Assembly: GCA_036023115.1 (NCBI GenBank) | Contig: JAYKKT010000073.1 | Location: 10,583,001 to 10,647,000 of the forward strand | Length of the DNA stretch: 64,000 bases | DNA from: Brasenia schreberi | Lineage: Eukaryota; Streptophyta; Magnoliopsida; Nymphaeales; Cabombaceae | Direction: 5' to 3' | In this document: positions 1-13,707 of the stretch, in pieces | Layout of the letters: every line of letters starts with the position of its first letter | Numbering within the stretch: position 1 is the stretch's first letter | Program-made: the position numbers and the translations under genes | The notes under the pieces: generated by a model | Databases searched by the model: none | Told to the model about the DNA's origin: nothing | What the model saw: only the letters and a program-made list of their open reading frames with translations

Positions 1-1190
1 TATCACTTCTTTTGGTGCATTCCTACTCATAGCTATTAGAATGAGATGTTGAATCAAAACATGACAATCATGACTCTTCAACCCAATAATCTTATACTCA
101 TGCATTTTTAGATTAATCTGATGAAAACTAATATGATAACTTAATATATTATAAAGTAGTGAGAAATCATTTTTACCTCTTTTTTCAATTGGTAAGATCA
201 CTCTACAATTTGAGTACTAAAGACCTTTGCATGCAACGCACTCACTAGATTCCTTGTCATACATATTTGCATCTCCATGTATTTTTGGTGGAGTGGAAGT
301 ATCTTGTACCATGCTTACCATATAACCGGTATCACTTGTGAGCAAAACATTAGGTATTTGTTTCTCGCCATGAAAGATTCATCTAGTATAGTCCTAAGTA
401 AAACCATAACGAATAAGCACCTGTTCTAATCTTTCAAAATTTATATTATCACATTTTGAACATGGACAATAGATCTTCTCATGATTTCCAGGTTGAGTAT
501 TTGTCATAACATAATAAACAAAAACATTCACTCCCATATCATAACCACTATCACAAATGGTTGACCCCTAGTCATAAGCCTATAAATCTGACTTTTTTCT
601 CACAAATAATCTACATTTATAATGTTTAGATACTAGGGAAAGATAATACAATATTATATCTTATCAAAACTCATCTATATTTCTTAAAAAATGCCTCTAC
701 TGAATTGCACATGCAAATCTTGAAGATATCCGATTTCAAAGAAATGAGGACCTTGTTAATGAGCCAAATTGCTCAAGGCATGAAGTAGATTGGTGTGGCA
801 TTGGTCAAAGCAGGTAACACGAATCATTTCAAAATGAAAAGTTGTTAATGAGCCAAGTTAACATGGAAGAGTGTGAGATCAATGCAATGTATGAGACAAA
901 ACAAGCTACAAGCAAATCAAGGGAGCAAAGCGTAACTGTTTACAACATAGAATGAAATATAAAAATGTGACTTGTATCATGGAAATAAACAAAAGCATCG
1001 AATGCCCAATCAATAGAGAGATAGAGAGCACACACAAATGAATCAACAGACCAAGGGAGCGAAGCATAACCTGTTATAGCATAGATCAAAATATGTATTA
1101 TGTATCTATGGAAACTTTACTTGTTGCTCCTATCAACCCTTCAATAATTTAGCCACCCATTTTGATCGACCGGATCTCTCTTGATAAACT
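1..1190 (-). repeat. Repeat module A, copy 1, left part (decayed CACTA-type element)
   Basis: This stretch aligns by eye with 16165-18683. Relative to that copy it lacks about 1.3 kb, with the deletion joint near 253. On the minus strand around 290-510 it keeps the same broken coding trace as copy 2, which resembles the transposase-associated domain of CACTA (En/Spm) TNP2-like proteins: a CPC-x2-C cluster followed by a GF-x-YT-x-W-x-HGE-like motif. No open frame survives. The repeat is cut in two by the RTE LINE that starts at 1191 and resumes at about 3301. The left end lies outside the window, so terminal repeats cannot be checked. Confidence 0.6.
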
Positions 1191-3300
1191 ACAACAACAA
1201 CAACAACTAAGCCTTTTCCTATACTAGACAGGTCGACTACATGGATTCTTTGTTTCCACATATCCCTATCGTATGTCATGTTAGCAATTAACTCACAATA
1301 AGCTAGATCATTCTTTATTATTTCTTTCCAACACTTTTGTTGTCATACCTTCTTACAGGTTCTTCTTTTGATCTTCTTTCTATATATCCAAATCATCTTA
1401 AACGATATTATCTCATTTTATCCTCTATTGGTGTCACTCCTAATTTGCCTCTAATAACCTCATTATGTATACAATATTTTCTTGTATGACCACTCATCCA
1501 TCTCAACATCTTCATTTTTGTCATAGACGTCTTTTGTACATGTTGATGATTAACTGCCCAACACTCAGAACTATAAAACATGGTAGGCCTAATTGCTGTT
1601 CTATAATATTTACCTTTTAACTTTAATGGTATCTTCTTATCACAAAGAATACCTGGTGCTCCTCTCCATTTTAACCAACCAGCATTAATTCTATGTGAGC
1701 CAAGTGATTCCTGTTTTTTCTAAGAGTTTCCTAACTTCTATAGGAATATTGTGTGATCCTACCGATTTACCATCCTTCATATGTTTAAGAGCCTCTTTGA
1801 CTTTATTTTTTTGAATACATCGGTAGAAATTGTGGTTTATATACTTTTATAATTTGGCTAACTCTGCTAAGCTAATACTAACATCTTTATTTTCATTAAA
1901 AAGCTTACAAAAATAGTTTTTTCATCTATTTCTTATATCATCATTTTCCACTAGAATTTTTTCATCCTCATCTTTGATGCATCTAACATAATTAAGATCT
2001 TTAGTTTCTTTATCTCTAGCTCTAGCTATCATAAAAATATCTCTTTCACCCTCTTTTGAGTTGAGTTTTTTATATAAATCCTCCCAAATTTTAGCTTTTG
2101 CTTTACTTACTACCTTTTTCACTTTCTTCTTTGCTTTCTTATAAGCCTCTAAAGTTTCACTAGTTTTCTTAGCATAATATAATTTGTAACATGCCGTCTT
2201 TACCTTGATTTTATTTTGCACTACTTCACTCCACCACCAAGCTTCTTTTTGTGCCGGTACACCTCCCTTAGATACACCTAACACATCTTTCGCCACTTTC
2301 CTAATATGTATAGCCATATTGTTCCATATATCATAGGGTGTACCAACATAATTCCAAACATCTCCTTGAAGGACTTTCTGTTTAAATATATCTTCTTTCT
2401 CGCTTTTGATGTTCAACCATTTAGTCTTAATAGCTAGATGCACTCTTTTCTTCTTTGTCTATTTTTTTATTTATAAATCCATAACTAAAAGTTGATGTTG
2501 GGTGGTTAAGCTTTCTCCTGGAATTACCTTGCAATCTTTACAACACGCTCTATCTTTTTTTCTACAAATAAAGTAATTAATTTATGTTTATGATAAGTTA
2601 CTCTTATAAGTAATTAAATGTTCATCTCGTTTTTTGAAGATTGTATTGACTATAAAGTGATCAAATGCCATAGCAAAATTTAAAATCTCCCTACCTTCCT
2701 CATTTATATCCCCAAAACCAAAGTTTCCATGAATCCCTTGATATCCTAATTCCTCTTTACCGACATATCCATTTAAGTCTCCTCCTAAACAAATCATCTC
2801 CCTTTGTAGAATCTTTTGAATCACCTTATCTAACTCTTCCCAAAAAGCTGTCTTTATACTATCTTCTAGTCGTACTTGGGGTGCGTGAATACAAACTATA
2901 TTCAAAACCTCTGCTCCTAACACTAATTTCAACATCATGATTCAATCACCATATCATTGTATATCTACTACACTATCCTTTAAATCTCTATTTATGATAA
3001 TACCAACTCCGTTTCGAGCCTTTTCTTTACCTGAGTACCATAATTTAAAACTTGTATCCTCTATCTCCTTTGCTTTTTCTCCAACCATTTTGTCTCTTGT
3101 AAACATAAAATATGAATCTTTCTCCGAATCATAGTATCTACCACCTCCATTAGCTTACCGGATACTGTTTCAATATTCCAAAAACCAATACTAATCGTAT
3201 TATCTAGGACTAGCTTCCTTACTCCCTATATCCATTCATATTAAAAATGCGGAGACCCTCTCTGAAAATTATTCACTACATTCGACCGACAATGTAGTGA
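1191..3300 (-). mobile_element. RTE-clade LINE, copy 1, 5'-truncated and internally deleted
   Basis: The element reads on the minus strand and starts on the plus strand with the (ACA)n end typical of this family. It is collinear with the near-complete copy at 38906-42190. About 0.84 kb of reverse transcriptase is missing at a joint near 1700, where short matching sequence suggests deletion between microhomologies. The 5' end stops near 3300, about 0.3 kb short of the full 5' end. Two open pieces remain: 2443-1922 (linker before the RT core) and 2938-2588 (endonuclease, with its GGDLNG motif). The RT catalytic core is gone, so the copy is dead. I see no convincing TSD. It interrupts module A copy 1. 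Confidence 0.9.
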
Positions 3301-3990
3301 ACCAGCCCAACCTGATTCAACAAACCCTAGTCGATCCTAAGATCAGCCAACCTGATCCTTTGTGCAAGCCCTTTGTCCCTTTGAAACCAGTCTTGGATAC
3401 CTAAGGATCTCATGACCTGACCTGAACCAGCCCAACCTGAAACTAGACCTTAGTCTACCTCAAGGAACCTTTGTCCAATCCAATTCACTTCAAACCAGCT
3501 CTTAGGTGACCCAAATTCTGCTCATATCCGAACCTGACCTATAGTATACTCAACCTTGATCCAACCATAGTGAACCAAACCCATTCCATACCTATACTTA
3601 CACAAGGCAGTTCATCTCCTTTTTGCTCACACACTTGGGCAGTCATATACACATGAACAACAACTCGTGAAGCATAGTGACTTCATGTCTTGAGCATTTG
3701 GCTCAAAATGACGATGAAATCTCAAGATGTTGTATCATAGGTGTCGGCTTTTCATTTGAACCAAAATTTACACACATCTAGCAGTATATTACTTGATTTA
3801 ACATCATGATGAAACAATCTTAGGCTCCAATCCCCCATGTAGGTAATCCCCATGTAGGTAATTGAGTGTAGACACTTAAAATTTTCATGTTATACAAAAG
3901 GAGACGCAACCCAGCGACGTCTCCTTTTGGTAAAGAACGCAATCCAAGCGCGTCTTTTTGTTAAAGTGTCTCCTTACTCTTTAAGGAAGA
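3301..3990. repeat. Repeat module A, copy 1, right part with CACTA-like subterminal hairpin
   Basis: This continues the repeat after the LINE and matches 18700-19330 and 21725-22219. The right end leaves the shared sequence near 3870. It runs into a GC-richer stretch at 3895-3990 with short repeated motifs around GACGC and CGTCTC. Subterminal direct and inverted repeats of this type are usual in CACTA elements, and this fits the transposase trace elsewhere in the module. There is no coding capacity. Confidence 0.5.
3895..3929. repeat. Perfect 12-bp inverted repeat
   Basis: The arms CAAAAGGAGACG (3895-3906) and CGTCTCCTTTTG (3918-3929) are exact reverse complements around an 11-nt spacer. A related but imperfect unit follows at about 3935-3955. 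The likely role is a subterminal element of the CACTA-like repeat; this is inferred from position and style only. Confidence 0.6.
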
Positions 3991-6900
3991 GTAACGAAGC
4001 CTACGTATGTACTGTTGTTGTTGTTGGTCTTCGAAGACGACGGACGATGATGGTGAAGGACAACAACAAAAAACATGCCAAACAAAAGCCCGAGAGAAGA
4101 AGAGCAGTGGAGGAGAAAGTTTACTTCCTCTGTACGCAGTATAACCATAAGAACTTTCTTATACGAATATGAACCATCACCGGTGCCACCATTATTATTA
4201 TAACAGAAGTGCATAAGGTTACCTTTGCTGATGGTCATAATGGAGCCCTTATGAACACAAAGGCCTGCCACCAAGTCAACGAAGATGAAGGATGGTCAAT
4301 GATAATCAGAAAGTGAATACAATCATGATGATAATGGTGATTGATTCATAGTTACCCAAGTCTTTAGGTAATTCATATGCATGTATGGCCTACCACCAAC
4401 CAATCCATTAAAGATTCTAAAAGAAGATTAACATCACGTATCCTTATTGGAGGGCCACAATTATCGTAACGGGGCCGCACTCTCTACCATCATACAATAT
4501 ACGCCTGAGTTTCAAATAACTCTTACACGTGGCATGCGCCTATTGGATATCGTACACAGCAAAGTAGTACCCACTATAAACACAGACAAATCCATCCTAG
4601 CAGAAAGGACAGATTCCTCCGTCTTATAACTTGTAATCTAGTCCACACAGTCAAGCGAAAACAACCCGCTTCACACACCAAAGAACAATAATTTGATTGC
4701 CCCAAATGATTAAACCACCACCCTACGGATCCATGTAAAATACCAGACTCGATCAATTGCATCCATTGTATCAATTAAAAAATCATGTAATGAAAAGCGT
4801 CATCGAGTTGGGAGGGAACTCGACTCAAAAGATGCTCCCCAGGGCTTCGGCCTCCCTAGTTGTGACGGGAAAAGGAAAAAATCATCATATAATGCCAACT
4901 TCTTGTAGAACACCCTGCAGATGCGCAGGTGCATAACTGAAGCAATAATTTCATGTCAAACAAAGAGAAAGAGATACGATGCCACATCAACAGCAGAGGA
5001 GGCTCCACACCTAACCGGCAAGGTGATGGAAGCCCGACCGTCCACTAATATAACGCAAAATATTGGCACACCCTCCTTCTAATGAATTGACATTCGGTAA
5101 CAAAAGGACGCTCAGATGCCCTGAATTCCATAGAATTTCTAACCCATTGGAGTCATCGTTTGAAGTTCCAATTAGAGAACTCCCCTGGTAGTTTTTGTCA
5201 TAGAAGAACTGAAGCATCAAAGACAATGCACGGTGGGTGAACCAGAAGAAAACGGAGGAACTGGAATTTCTGTAAACTGTCGTCAGGAGGGACAGTAAGA
5301 AGCGAGGAAATGAATGGAAATCGAAAGAGGAAGATCCAACAGCTATTGGTGGCGGCTTCGATCGCCTTTCCAAACGTAAAAGGTCTAGCTGTTTGTGGAA
5401 CGCGCATGTTGAAATACCTAGCTTCAATTTATCACCCTCTCCCTCTCTCTCTAATATTGCAAATACTTGATGGCAATCTGCGGCCTGCAGTTCATATTTA
5501 GATGAACGTTCGTTTCTCCTGATGTATAAAATATGCAAGGTGGACATGATGAGGCTTCACGCACAAGTGTTCATATAGGGTTATTCTAATGATGCACCAC
5601 ATGACGGCATGCCACTCCTTTGGATGGGTCATGGTGCCTCCTACATTCAATCAAGAGATCCCAAAAGGCACTTGAACTGAAAACAGATAAATTTTACAAG
5701 TTTGAAGTACAATCAAACATGTTTCTGCTTTACGTATCTTATGGCCCGATTCCTTTGGATTGAATACATGTTTTAGATTCTACCAAGATGGATGTGATGT
5801 TTCCACATCTCTTTGGTCCCACCAAGATTGTCCATCACAAAAGAAGGTGAGAGCTAGGCCTTAAGAGAAAGTTATAAAGGACTCAAGTTGTTTGCATGTG
5901 TTGGTTGAGGATACTTGAAAAGGACTAGAAGAAAATAAAACGCCAGTCCATGCTTGAACCCTCACCAATAAGGAGGGCAATGACTGATCACAATCTTTTC
6001 ATTGCCACAAGCTTTGTGTTTGAGAAGCAAGGATCTTTCAATCTATCATGTTTGTGTTATTTTGAAATTAGTAATTTGAAAACATGTTTTGTGAGAACAA
6101 GTCCTTTCTTGTAAGAAACCCAAAGTTTATCTCTTTCAATATCCCCAAGAGAATCTTTGAAGAATGTTTGAGCTAAGTTTTCTTCACTCAGGTATTTTCT
6201 AAGAAAATAATTTTAAAAGTAGTGTCATTTAATTGAGTTTAGGAAAAATTTTCTTAAGTGAAGCCTTGTCTTTTATGAAACATGTCTTCCATAAACAAAT
6301 CCCTCAACAATCTCTTCTCTTTTTGTCTTGCACTATATGATAGAAGGGTTCATGGTATGTCCAACAATAAGACGCCCTTACCCAGGCTAAAATGAGTCCA
6401 TGATACTTTTTTTCATTATAATGTTGTCATGTTTCATGGAAAGATCCAAAATTCTCATAAGTTTGATTTCTGTCTAAAATCTTTGAAGAGTGTCAAATTT
6501 TGATGTTTAGTTCTTTGTTATCAACCAAACTTACCTTGATTGATGCCAAAGAGGGAATATATTTAAACACTCAAAATTTTCTTAAGAAAATATATATATT
6601 CAAAATAGAGAACTGGTCTTAGAGGGTCTATTTCGAAATACATAAAATGATATTCTGAATACGAAAAGTTCGCAAGGAAAGCTCTAGCGAAAGGTGACAC
6701 CTAGAGGACCTAGGTGCATCCTATGGTTGGTTGTAGATCATTATAGAAAGATCGATCCATATCTGCTCTATAGAGAGCGATCAATACTCATTGGAAGGTT
6801 ATCAAGAGGAGATCCAGATTCACTCCACAAAATCACTAAACTAGATGTGAATATGATGATCAACTAAGAGGAGATTTGATACACTTATAGGGGAATCCAA

Positions 6901-8419
6901 CTTCATGATGATGTCATCTAGTGTGCCCCTTGCAAGTCATCTACAATCCTAGGTGCCAACTTCAAGCAAACCAGCCTTGAATGGGGCGTCTCGATGTATT
7001 TGCAAAATTGAGTTCATATGCTTGGTAAAGTTGTCACGTTTGAGTTCAATGCACCAAATTCAACCGTCTCACACATTAGGGTGCATATTGGGTGATATGA
7101 TTCAACGGGCTCACTCAAGATGCAGTTGGCCTAATAGAACCATGTAGCTTGGGCCACATTTGATTCATATGGCCCCCAAGCCTAGGTGTCACCTTACTAT
7201 GGATCCTAACTCAAGCAACTTACCTAGGTACAACTCACATTAGCAAACCTAGCACCAGGACGTCTAGTTGAGCCTAGACCTACCCATGCATGACTTGATT
7301 CAGCATCAAGGTACATATATGCAAAAGTGTACAAAAGTTTCAAACGCAAGACCTTTCTAGACCTATCTACCCAAGTCAATATTTGGGAGCATTCAGGGTC
7401 CTACCCTCTAGACCATGTCGACCCACTTCTTAAGCTTTCCATCAAACAAGTTAAGGAGGACAAACCTTTTAGAATCAAAATGGTTGCAGTCAGGCGTAAG
7501 CCATTTAACAAGATTGAACCGGACCACCTTGCTAGGACGACTTTAATGAATGTGGTTCATTATTATTTGCATTAAGTACATAAAATATAATGAACTGTCA
7601 TATTGACCTATGGTGATTCAGCAAATGCAAACATAGTGACTCAAGATTTAGTTCACTTGGCCAAACCTTGACCAAGTATGAACCTTTATTGTCACTCACC
7701 CTCTTGTCTTCTCCTTTGGTCATCTAAGCTGCATTCCTTTGTTCCCTTCTAGCAACCTCTTAGCTAGCTCAACACCGATACCCTTCTACTTCGTAACTCT
7801 CTTAGAGCTAACCCTCTTGCAATTTAGCAAACAAAACCTCATGACATGACCTTTAACAGCAACTAGCCAATTCTCCTAACTATGACAAAATCAAACCCCA
7901 AATAGCTTGATCAACCACCTAAATCCTTAAACCATACTTGAGATTAAGCTAGTTACCTTTTAGACCCAATTCCTGGGACCCTTAGCAAACTGAACAAAAA
8001 CCAACCCAACCCTATCTTAGGCCACCAATAGTGACCCTCATCATTACCTTACCTATTCGGTATGACAACAAGCACGTTTAAGCTCACATTTGATATAGTG
8101 AATAGTATTTCAGATTCATCTCAAGAAAACATTTGGATAACATGCAAAGCTTGAACCTTGTTTAGTGGGATAAGAATGATTTCAATATAAGGCCTAGACA
8201 GAACCACATTCTAGTAAGAAGCATATAGAGGTTAGTTACCAATAACTTAATTTACACAATTTCCTTCTCTCTTTAGAAGTTGTATTGTGAGTCGTGCCAG
8301 AACCAAAATTTACACTCACACACAAGTCATATGAGTCTAACTCTGAGTATGAGTCTAGTAGATCTAGTGATTCTAAATTAGAGATTTCTATAAGCCTACC
8401 TCTAGAAAGGGAAGGCAAG
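3991..8419. other. Long stretch without a recognisable gene
   Basis: Open frames are short and resemble no family I know. The longest is on the minus strand at 5547-5011 (178 codons). It has a phenylalanine-, leucine- and serine-rich composition with no recognisable domain, so I do not call it a gene. The rest is AT-rich intergenic or decayed repeat sequence without obvious LTRs, TIRs or tandem repeats. Confidence 0.5.
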
Positions 8420-8444
8420 ATAGGTTTTCATAGAATACAAGAAA

Positions 8445-9667
8445 ATGATTAGGGAAATTGAGAGAGAAGAAAAAAGAAAGAAGGAATGTAAGAAGAAAGA
8501 AAGAAGTTATGAAGATATTGGACGATTTAGTAATGTTATACGAAGGCTTAAAGTAGAACGTAAAAATCATGAGGCAAAAGCCGTCATTAGAGTTCAATTC
8601 AAACATGGGTTTGATTCACATTTCATATTCGAGAAATATTTACCATCCAAAAAAGGAAAAACGAAATGAAGTCCTTGTCTAAAAAAATACATTGAGAAAG
8701 GGCAGGTGTATAAAACCTTTCAATGAGATAGTGCTTTTAGAAAAGCTTACAGAACTCACTCTGGGTGCATAGACATTTGGAAGATGACAAATCTATGGCT
8801 TTTAGGAAAACCGGTCTCAAGTTGTACTATAGAAGAAGCTAAAAGACATATTGATCGGGGAAATTCTAGGTTAATTGCTTCGCCTTTGGACCATATTTCA
8901 CCCTAGTCACCTTTTATAGAGCCTAGCCTATTGGTGAGTCAGGTCATGCATCTAGATCTCCAATTCATGAGCCCACCATGAGATATCTACTTCACCTAAG
9001 GTAGATCTCACTAGTGAGATTGAATTAAGACATTCTCATGCATTGGATGAGTTTGAGCTAGGGATATCTAGAGAAATTGAGGAATCATATGAGTTTCTAG
9101 AGGAAACATGCATCTTTGAACCTGCTGAAAATCTCTTGATGTTGTTATTAGTAATTCTTCTACGTGTCTTGATATTGATGCTTCTAAAAAGACTCTAGAT
9201 GATACATATGGTGATAAGCATGTAAATTCATCTATGTACTTGATGGCATACTTGATGATGATGCGGAGTTACCAATATTTGGTGAGCATTGTTGTAATTC
9301 AATGGAGAATAAGCATGATGATTTGATTGAAAATAATCTTGAGAATGTGAACCAGGACTTCTCTTCATGTTTTGAGATTTAAAAAGAAATTTTTGGTCAT
9401 GTCGCTTATGATGATTTTCCATGTAATCCTCTGTTTCAAAGTCCTTGTAATGATAAAATACTTGATAATCCTGTAGATTCAATTGTGGCATGCGATGATG
9501 ATTTAAGATGGCCTATCTTTGATGACTTTGATTCTTATAATAATAATTTTGGACTTGATTACTCATTAAAGAGGCCATTTGATCATATTACTGTTGATGA
9601 TTGTTCACGTCCAAAATTGCACGATGATGTAGTTTACATGCTTGGAGGATGTGATTTGGGGGCATAA
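8445..9667 (+). pseudogene. Decayed coding trace of unknown identity
   Basis: Several plus-strand segments look coding: 8445-8669 (very Lys/Glu-rich, possibly a coiled coil) and about 9020-9667. In the second, acidic Asp/Asn/Cys-rich frames join across one stop near 9380 and frame changes. The last piece, 9485-9667, ends at a clean stop. Length, composition and decay suggest the gag or accessory part of an old LTR retrotransposon, or a host pseudogene. I recognise no catalytic motif, zinc knuckle or LTR and cannot assign a family. Confidence 0.3.
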
Positions 9668-10194
9668 AGTTAGCAATGATTATTTGATTCTTGAATCTAT
9701 ATTTCAACTCTTTAATTTCAGCATACCGGTCGCTAAGAAGATTGGTGGCTTGTGACAACCAATACCATGAGAGAATTCCTCCAATGTTAGATGCTCTTGC
9801 GAGGGAGGTCACCATTGGAATCATTGGTATGCATTACCTTTGAGTCGATTGAAGGCAATAGATACCTTCTCTTCGAAGGCAACTCCAGTAAACTCGTATG
9901 CATACGCCACCTTGAAGCCACATCTTTGGATCATGGTAGGGAACATACCATGAAAATCTTTCTTGCTTGCACTAGATGTACGAGCTCGAAGCAAGGAGCT
10001 TCTTACTTGTTGTACAACATCGTAGCCTCATGAATATTCCATCCGCTTGCATGATCACAATGATTAGGCTGATAGGCATGAGGTTGCTCTTCTTGGCTAT
10101 CAACAACCGCTTCCTCATTATGTTCATGAATCACCGATAGGGTAGGAAGGTTCGGTTGTTGGTTCAGCATACAACTAGCTTGCTGGGGCTGGTC

Positions 10195-12827
10195 TCAGTT
10201 TTGAGGATGAGCAGCATAGGTGGTGAGGACTAGATTCGATTTCCCTTGGACGATAGGTGGTGGTGTGGCTGGCGGGGTAGCCAGATTAACGAAAGAAGTG
10301 TTTGTTGGATGGTTATTGCTTGGTCGGCCAGCAACTTGGCTAGTGAGATGACGGTCACCAGCAATGTCGCAAGTGAGAAATGGTGCCCTTTGCACTGGTG
10401 GAACTAGCTTTGGATCCCAGTATGATGAATCAACCTTTTTACGTGTGAATTTGATCGGAACTATTCTGATATTAATATAAATGTCTCGCTCCCACGCCCC
10501 AGAAAAACAGTAGTTTGATGGCACAATTGAAATTTGACTCTTAGAAAAATCAGCTTAATGTATTTTAAATGATGAAACGGCATCACATTGAAACTTGCTA
10601 GAATTGAGATTAGAAATCAAAGACTTGAACCAGACATCTTGGACATGTGAATCAATTCTAAATTGCAGCAAATCGTGACACTTTTCGATGGTTGAAAGAG
10701 ACGGCCAGTAACTGCTTAAATTGAATTGAAGTTGTGATTGATCCGTATAGGAAGCTAGGGAGAATTGATGATAGCGAGAAGAAGAGAAGAGAAATCAACT
10801 AGGAATCCATATTAAAATATGTCAAAATATGGACACACGTCTTTTTTATAGACCAACGGCATTTCGAAACATTTCACAATTTGTTTTGCCTTGCAACAAA
10901 TAAAATTGTTCTACTACTTAATTAAATGACTATAAAACTTCAAATAAACTTCATCAAATAATAATTAAACTTAATTTTAAAAAAATTGCTAATATAGATT
11001 GACCATCAAAGGTCGTGCCTAGTCAGCTCATGATGTCATCAAGTGGGCCCGGCCCATCTCTTCAGCGGCGTCTCCAACTAGGCCAGATTTAGTCTTCAAC
11101 CCTCCTCTTAGCTAGCCAACACCTTCATGGACCTTCAAAGAATCGCTTGGGCTCAATTGCACCTTAACGTCACAAACTTGGTTAGACGAGGGTTGGTCTG
11201 TGTTGAGTCGAGGAGACCATCGGAAGGTTACATCATGACCTTATCCATGCAGATCTTTTGGGATCTTACTAGCTAATCCACAAGGATAAACTCCAATTTT
11301 AGTTTGAATCATTGGGTTCTGAGTTTTGTGCTCCGCCACCTCACTTGGACGGTTTTTTGCACGAAAAGCATCGCCATATCTTCCATCGCGAGATTCTTTG
11401 GAATGCCAGTCTTTCCCATCAAATGCAGTAGTGAAGTTAATAATTTCTCGACACCTTCAATCTATGCTTGTTTACTAATAGCATCGAATTTTACCGCCAA
11501 ACATTGGAATACTGACGATACCCTCCAAGAGTTGGTATTTTACCAAATGTTGACAGCATCTCCCTTGTTGCTGAAGATCAGCATCTTCGTTCAAATGCCG
11601 ACACATCGATCGTCTGGTCCAACAGTAGGCAGTGTGAAGCGGAGACTAGTGTTTACCTACCTATGTCCCATTCCTAATTTTATGTAGGTGACGATCAGCA
11701 AGGTTTACATACGTAATACCACAGACCTGGTGTGCGACAACCAGATGGAAACTTAGTTGGACTTTTGAGTTCTAAAAGATGGTCATTGATTCGACTGCCA
11801 ATGTCAGTGTAGATGTCCAACGAGGACTCTAGCTTGAGCTGTTCAACATCACTCTTTCAGCTTACTGGGGACTTGCAGCCAGCTACACTTTTATGAAAGG
11901 GAACTAATCTGCTGATAAAGTTGCAACAGAAAGCATTAAGACGGAATTGCCTCAACGGAATCGACTGATACTACCTCCAGTGCTCCTTCTAGCTGATCAA
12001 ACAAGTGCACCTTCACGAGGGTGAAGTCAGACACTATTACATTCCTTATGGGTCGCCTTCTTGAACCAGAAATAAAAGGGTATAGATTCAAGAATTGCGT
12101 TACAGGCTTTACATGTAAAGTAAGTTTTAAGGGGGTATCCATGCAAATAACTCTCAATATTTCTAAAGAGCCCTCAGAGTTGTGAAAGTCAGACATTTTG
12201 GAGGGAAAATTTGAAACCTATTATATTAGAAAGGAAAATAAGGGGAAAGCTGGTACGTAAAGCTTTTGCCCAAATGTCGCACTTAAAATGTGAAAGGCAA
12301 TGAGAGTATTTTCTTCTTTCTTTCGAAGCTTAAATTCACAACACTCGGCTTCTCCAGATTTAGTTACAAGGAAGCCCACGGTTGGATAAACCTTTCTTTT
12401 CTCAGTTTTTCGTTTGCAACTCTAGGCATATTTACATTGTTTTATCGGCCAGATGGTACATGCAACTTTACCCATCTCTCTGTCTTTTTTTTTCACTATA
12501 CGTGTTTCCGTTTTCACTTGCATGGTTGGTTCTTACGGTTCTTACGATGCTGAAGCGGTCCAGTAAGAACACCCACGGGGGCTTGTCGGCGTGGTTATGA
12601 CCCGGGTCCAGCTCCAGTGGGTTTCACCCGTCCTCCGTAGTTCTACTAACTATTTCAATAGGCTTTATGTTAGAACTTGCAGATAGGGCAGCAATTTTAA
12701 GATACTGTAGAAGATCTGTTGTGGGCACAGTTGGAGTATGAATTCTAGCACTCACTCTGCCGTCTCTCAACTCGAAAATGACTCCTATTTCAGAAAATGA
12801 TAATGGTCGTGTCGGTGCCACCCGCAT
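10195..12827 (-). pseudogene. Decayed minus-strand coding traces of unknown identity
   Basis: Coding-looking minus-strand pieces occur at about 10730-10195 (open apart from one stop near 10555), about 11650-11330 (several stops), 12196-11936 and 12827-12624. They run in the same direction and could be remnants of one multi-exon gene or one element. The first has a proline-rich C-terminus. I recognise no domain in any of them. The plus-strand frames across the same DNA (for example 11304-11687) look no better. This is either a degraded transposon protein or an unknown host pseudogene. Confidence 0.25.
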
Positions 12828-12861
12828 TAGATAGGGAAATTTTCATGCATCAGGTTCCTTT

Positions 12862-13640
12862 CTAAGAAAATAAAGGAAAAAGTTAATAGAAAATTTGAAC
12901 TATGAAGAGAAATATTATAAAGTAAATTATTTCGACTTATGAGAACAAAAACAAAATATATGGAATGTATGTTTGATCATTTGGTTACTTCAAAGGACAT
13001 AAAAAATAAAATTGGCGCACACTGTATCCCTCAAAAGGAAAGTTTTAAAATACCTAGGATCAATTTTTCAAATTGATGAAAGAATTGATGGAGATATTAC
13101 ACATAAAATTAATGCATGTTGATTAAAATGAAGAGGAGAATAAGGTATTCTTTGTGACAAAAAGATATCATTAAAGTTAAAAGGTAAATATTATAGAGCA
13201 ACAATTGGACTTATCATATTTTATGGTTATGATTGTTGGGCAGTTAATCATTAACATGTACAAAAAATGTGTTATGACATAAATGAAAATGTTGAGATAA
13301 TAAGTGGTTATACAAGGAAAGACCGTATACATAATGAAGTTATTAGAAACAAATTAGGAGTGACACCAATATAGGATAAAATGACACAATATCGTTTAAG
13401 ATAGTTTGGACACATAGAAAGAAAATAAAAAGAAACACATGTAAGAAAGTATGAAAAACTAGATTTGAAAACTATTAAAAGAGATAGAGGACCACAAAAG
13501 TGTTGAAAAGAAATAATAAAGAATGATCTAACTTATGTTGAGTTAACTACTAACATGACATATGATAGGGTTATGTGGAAACAAAGAATCCATATAGCCG
13601 ACCCCATCTAGTACGAGAAAAGTCTTAGTTGTTGTTGTTT
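12862..13640 (+). mobile_element. RTE-clade LINE fragment, copy 2 (3' part only)
   Basis: The sequence matches the reverse complement of about 39690-38906: the segment after the FADD motif of reverse transcriptase and the 3' end, which finishes in (TTG)n. Many stops and A/T-biased changes break the frame, which suggests an older insertion than the other copies. The 5' truncation is typical of incomplete target-primed reverse transcription. A (TA)n/(GATA)n microsatellite begins directly at the 3' tail. Confidence 0.88.
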
Positions 13641-13659
13641 TGTATATATATATATATAT

Positions 13660-13691
<32 letters not shown>

Positions 13692-13707
13692 AGAGAGAGA
13701 GAGAGAG
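13641..13707. repeat. Compound microsatellite (TA)n-(GATA)n-(GA)n
   Basis: A run of about ten TA units passes into about seven GATA units and then a GA run. It abuts the 3' tail of the LINE fragment, so it may have grown from the tail or the target site. Confidence 0.95.

Noticed and set aside
5011..5547. 178-codon minus-strand frame as a gene
   Set aside because: No domain, homologue, promoter or splice context that I can recognise. Composition fits a chance frame.
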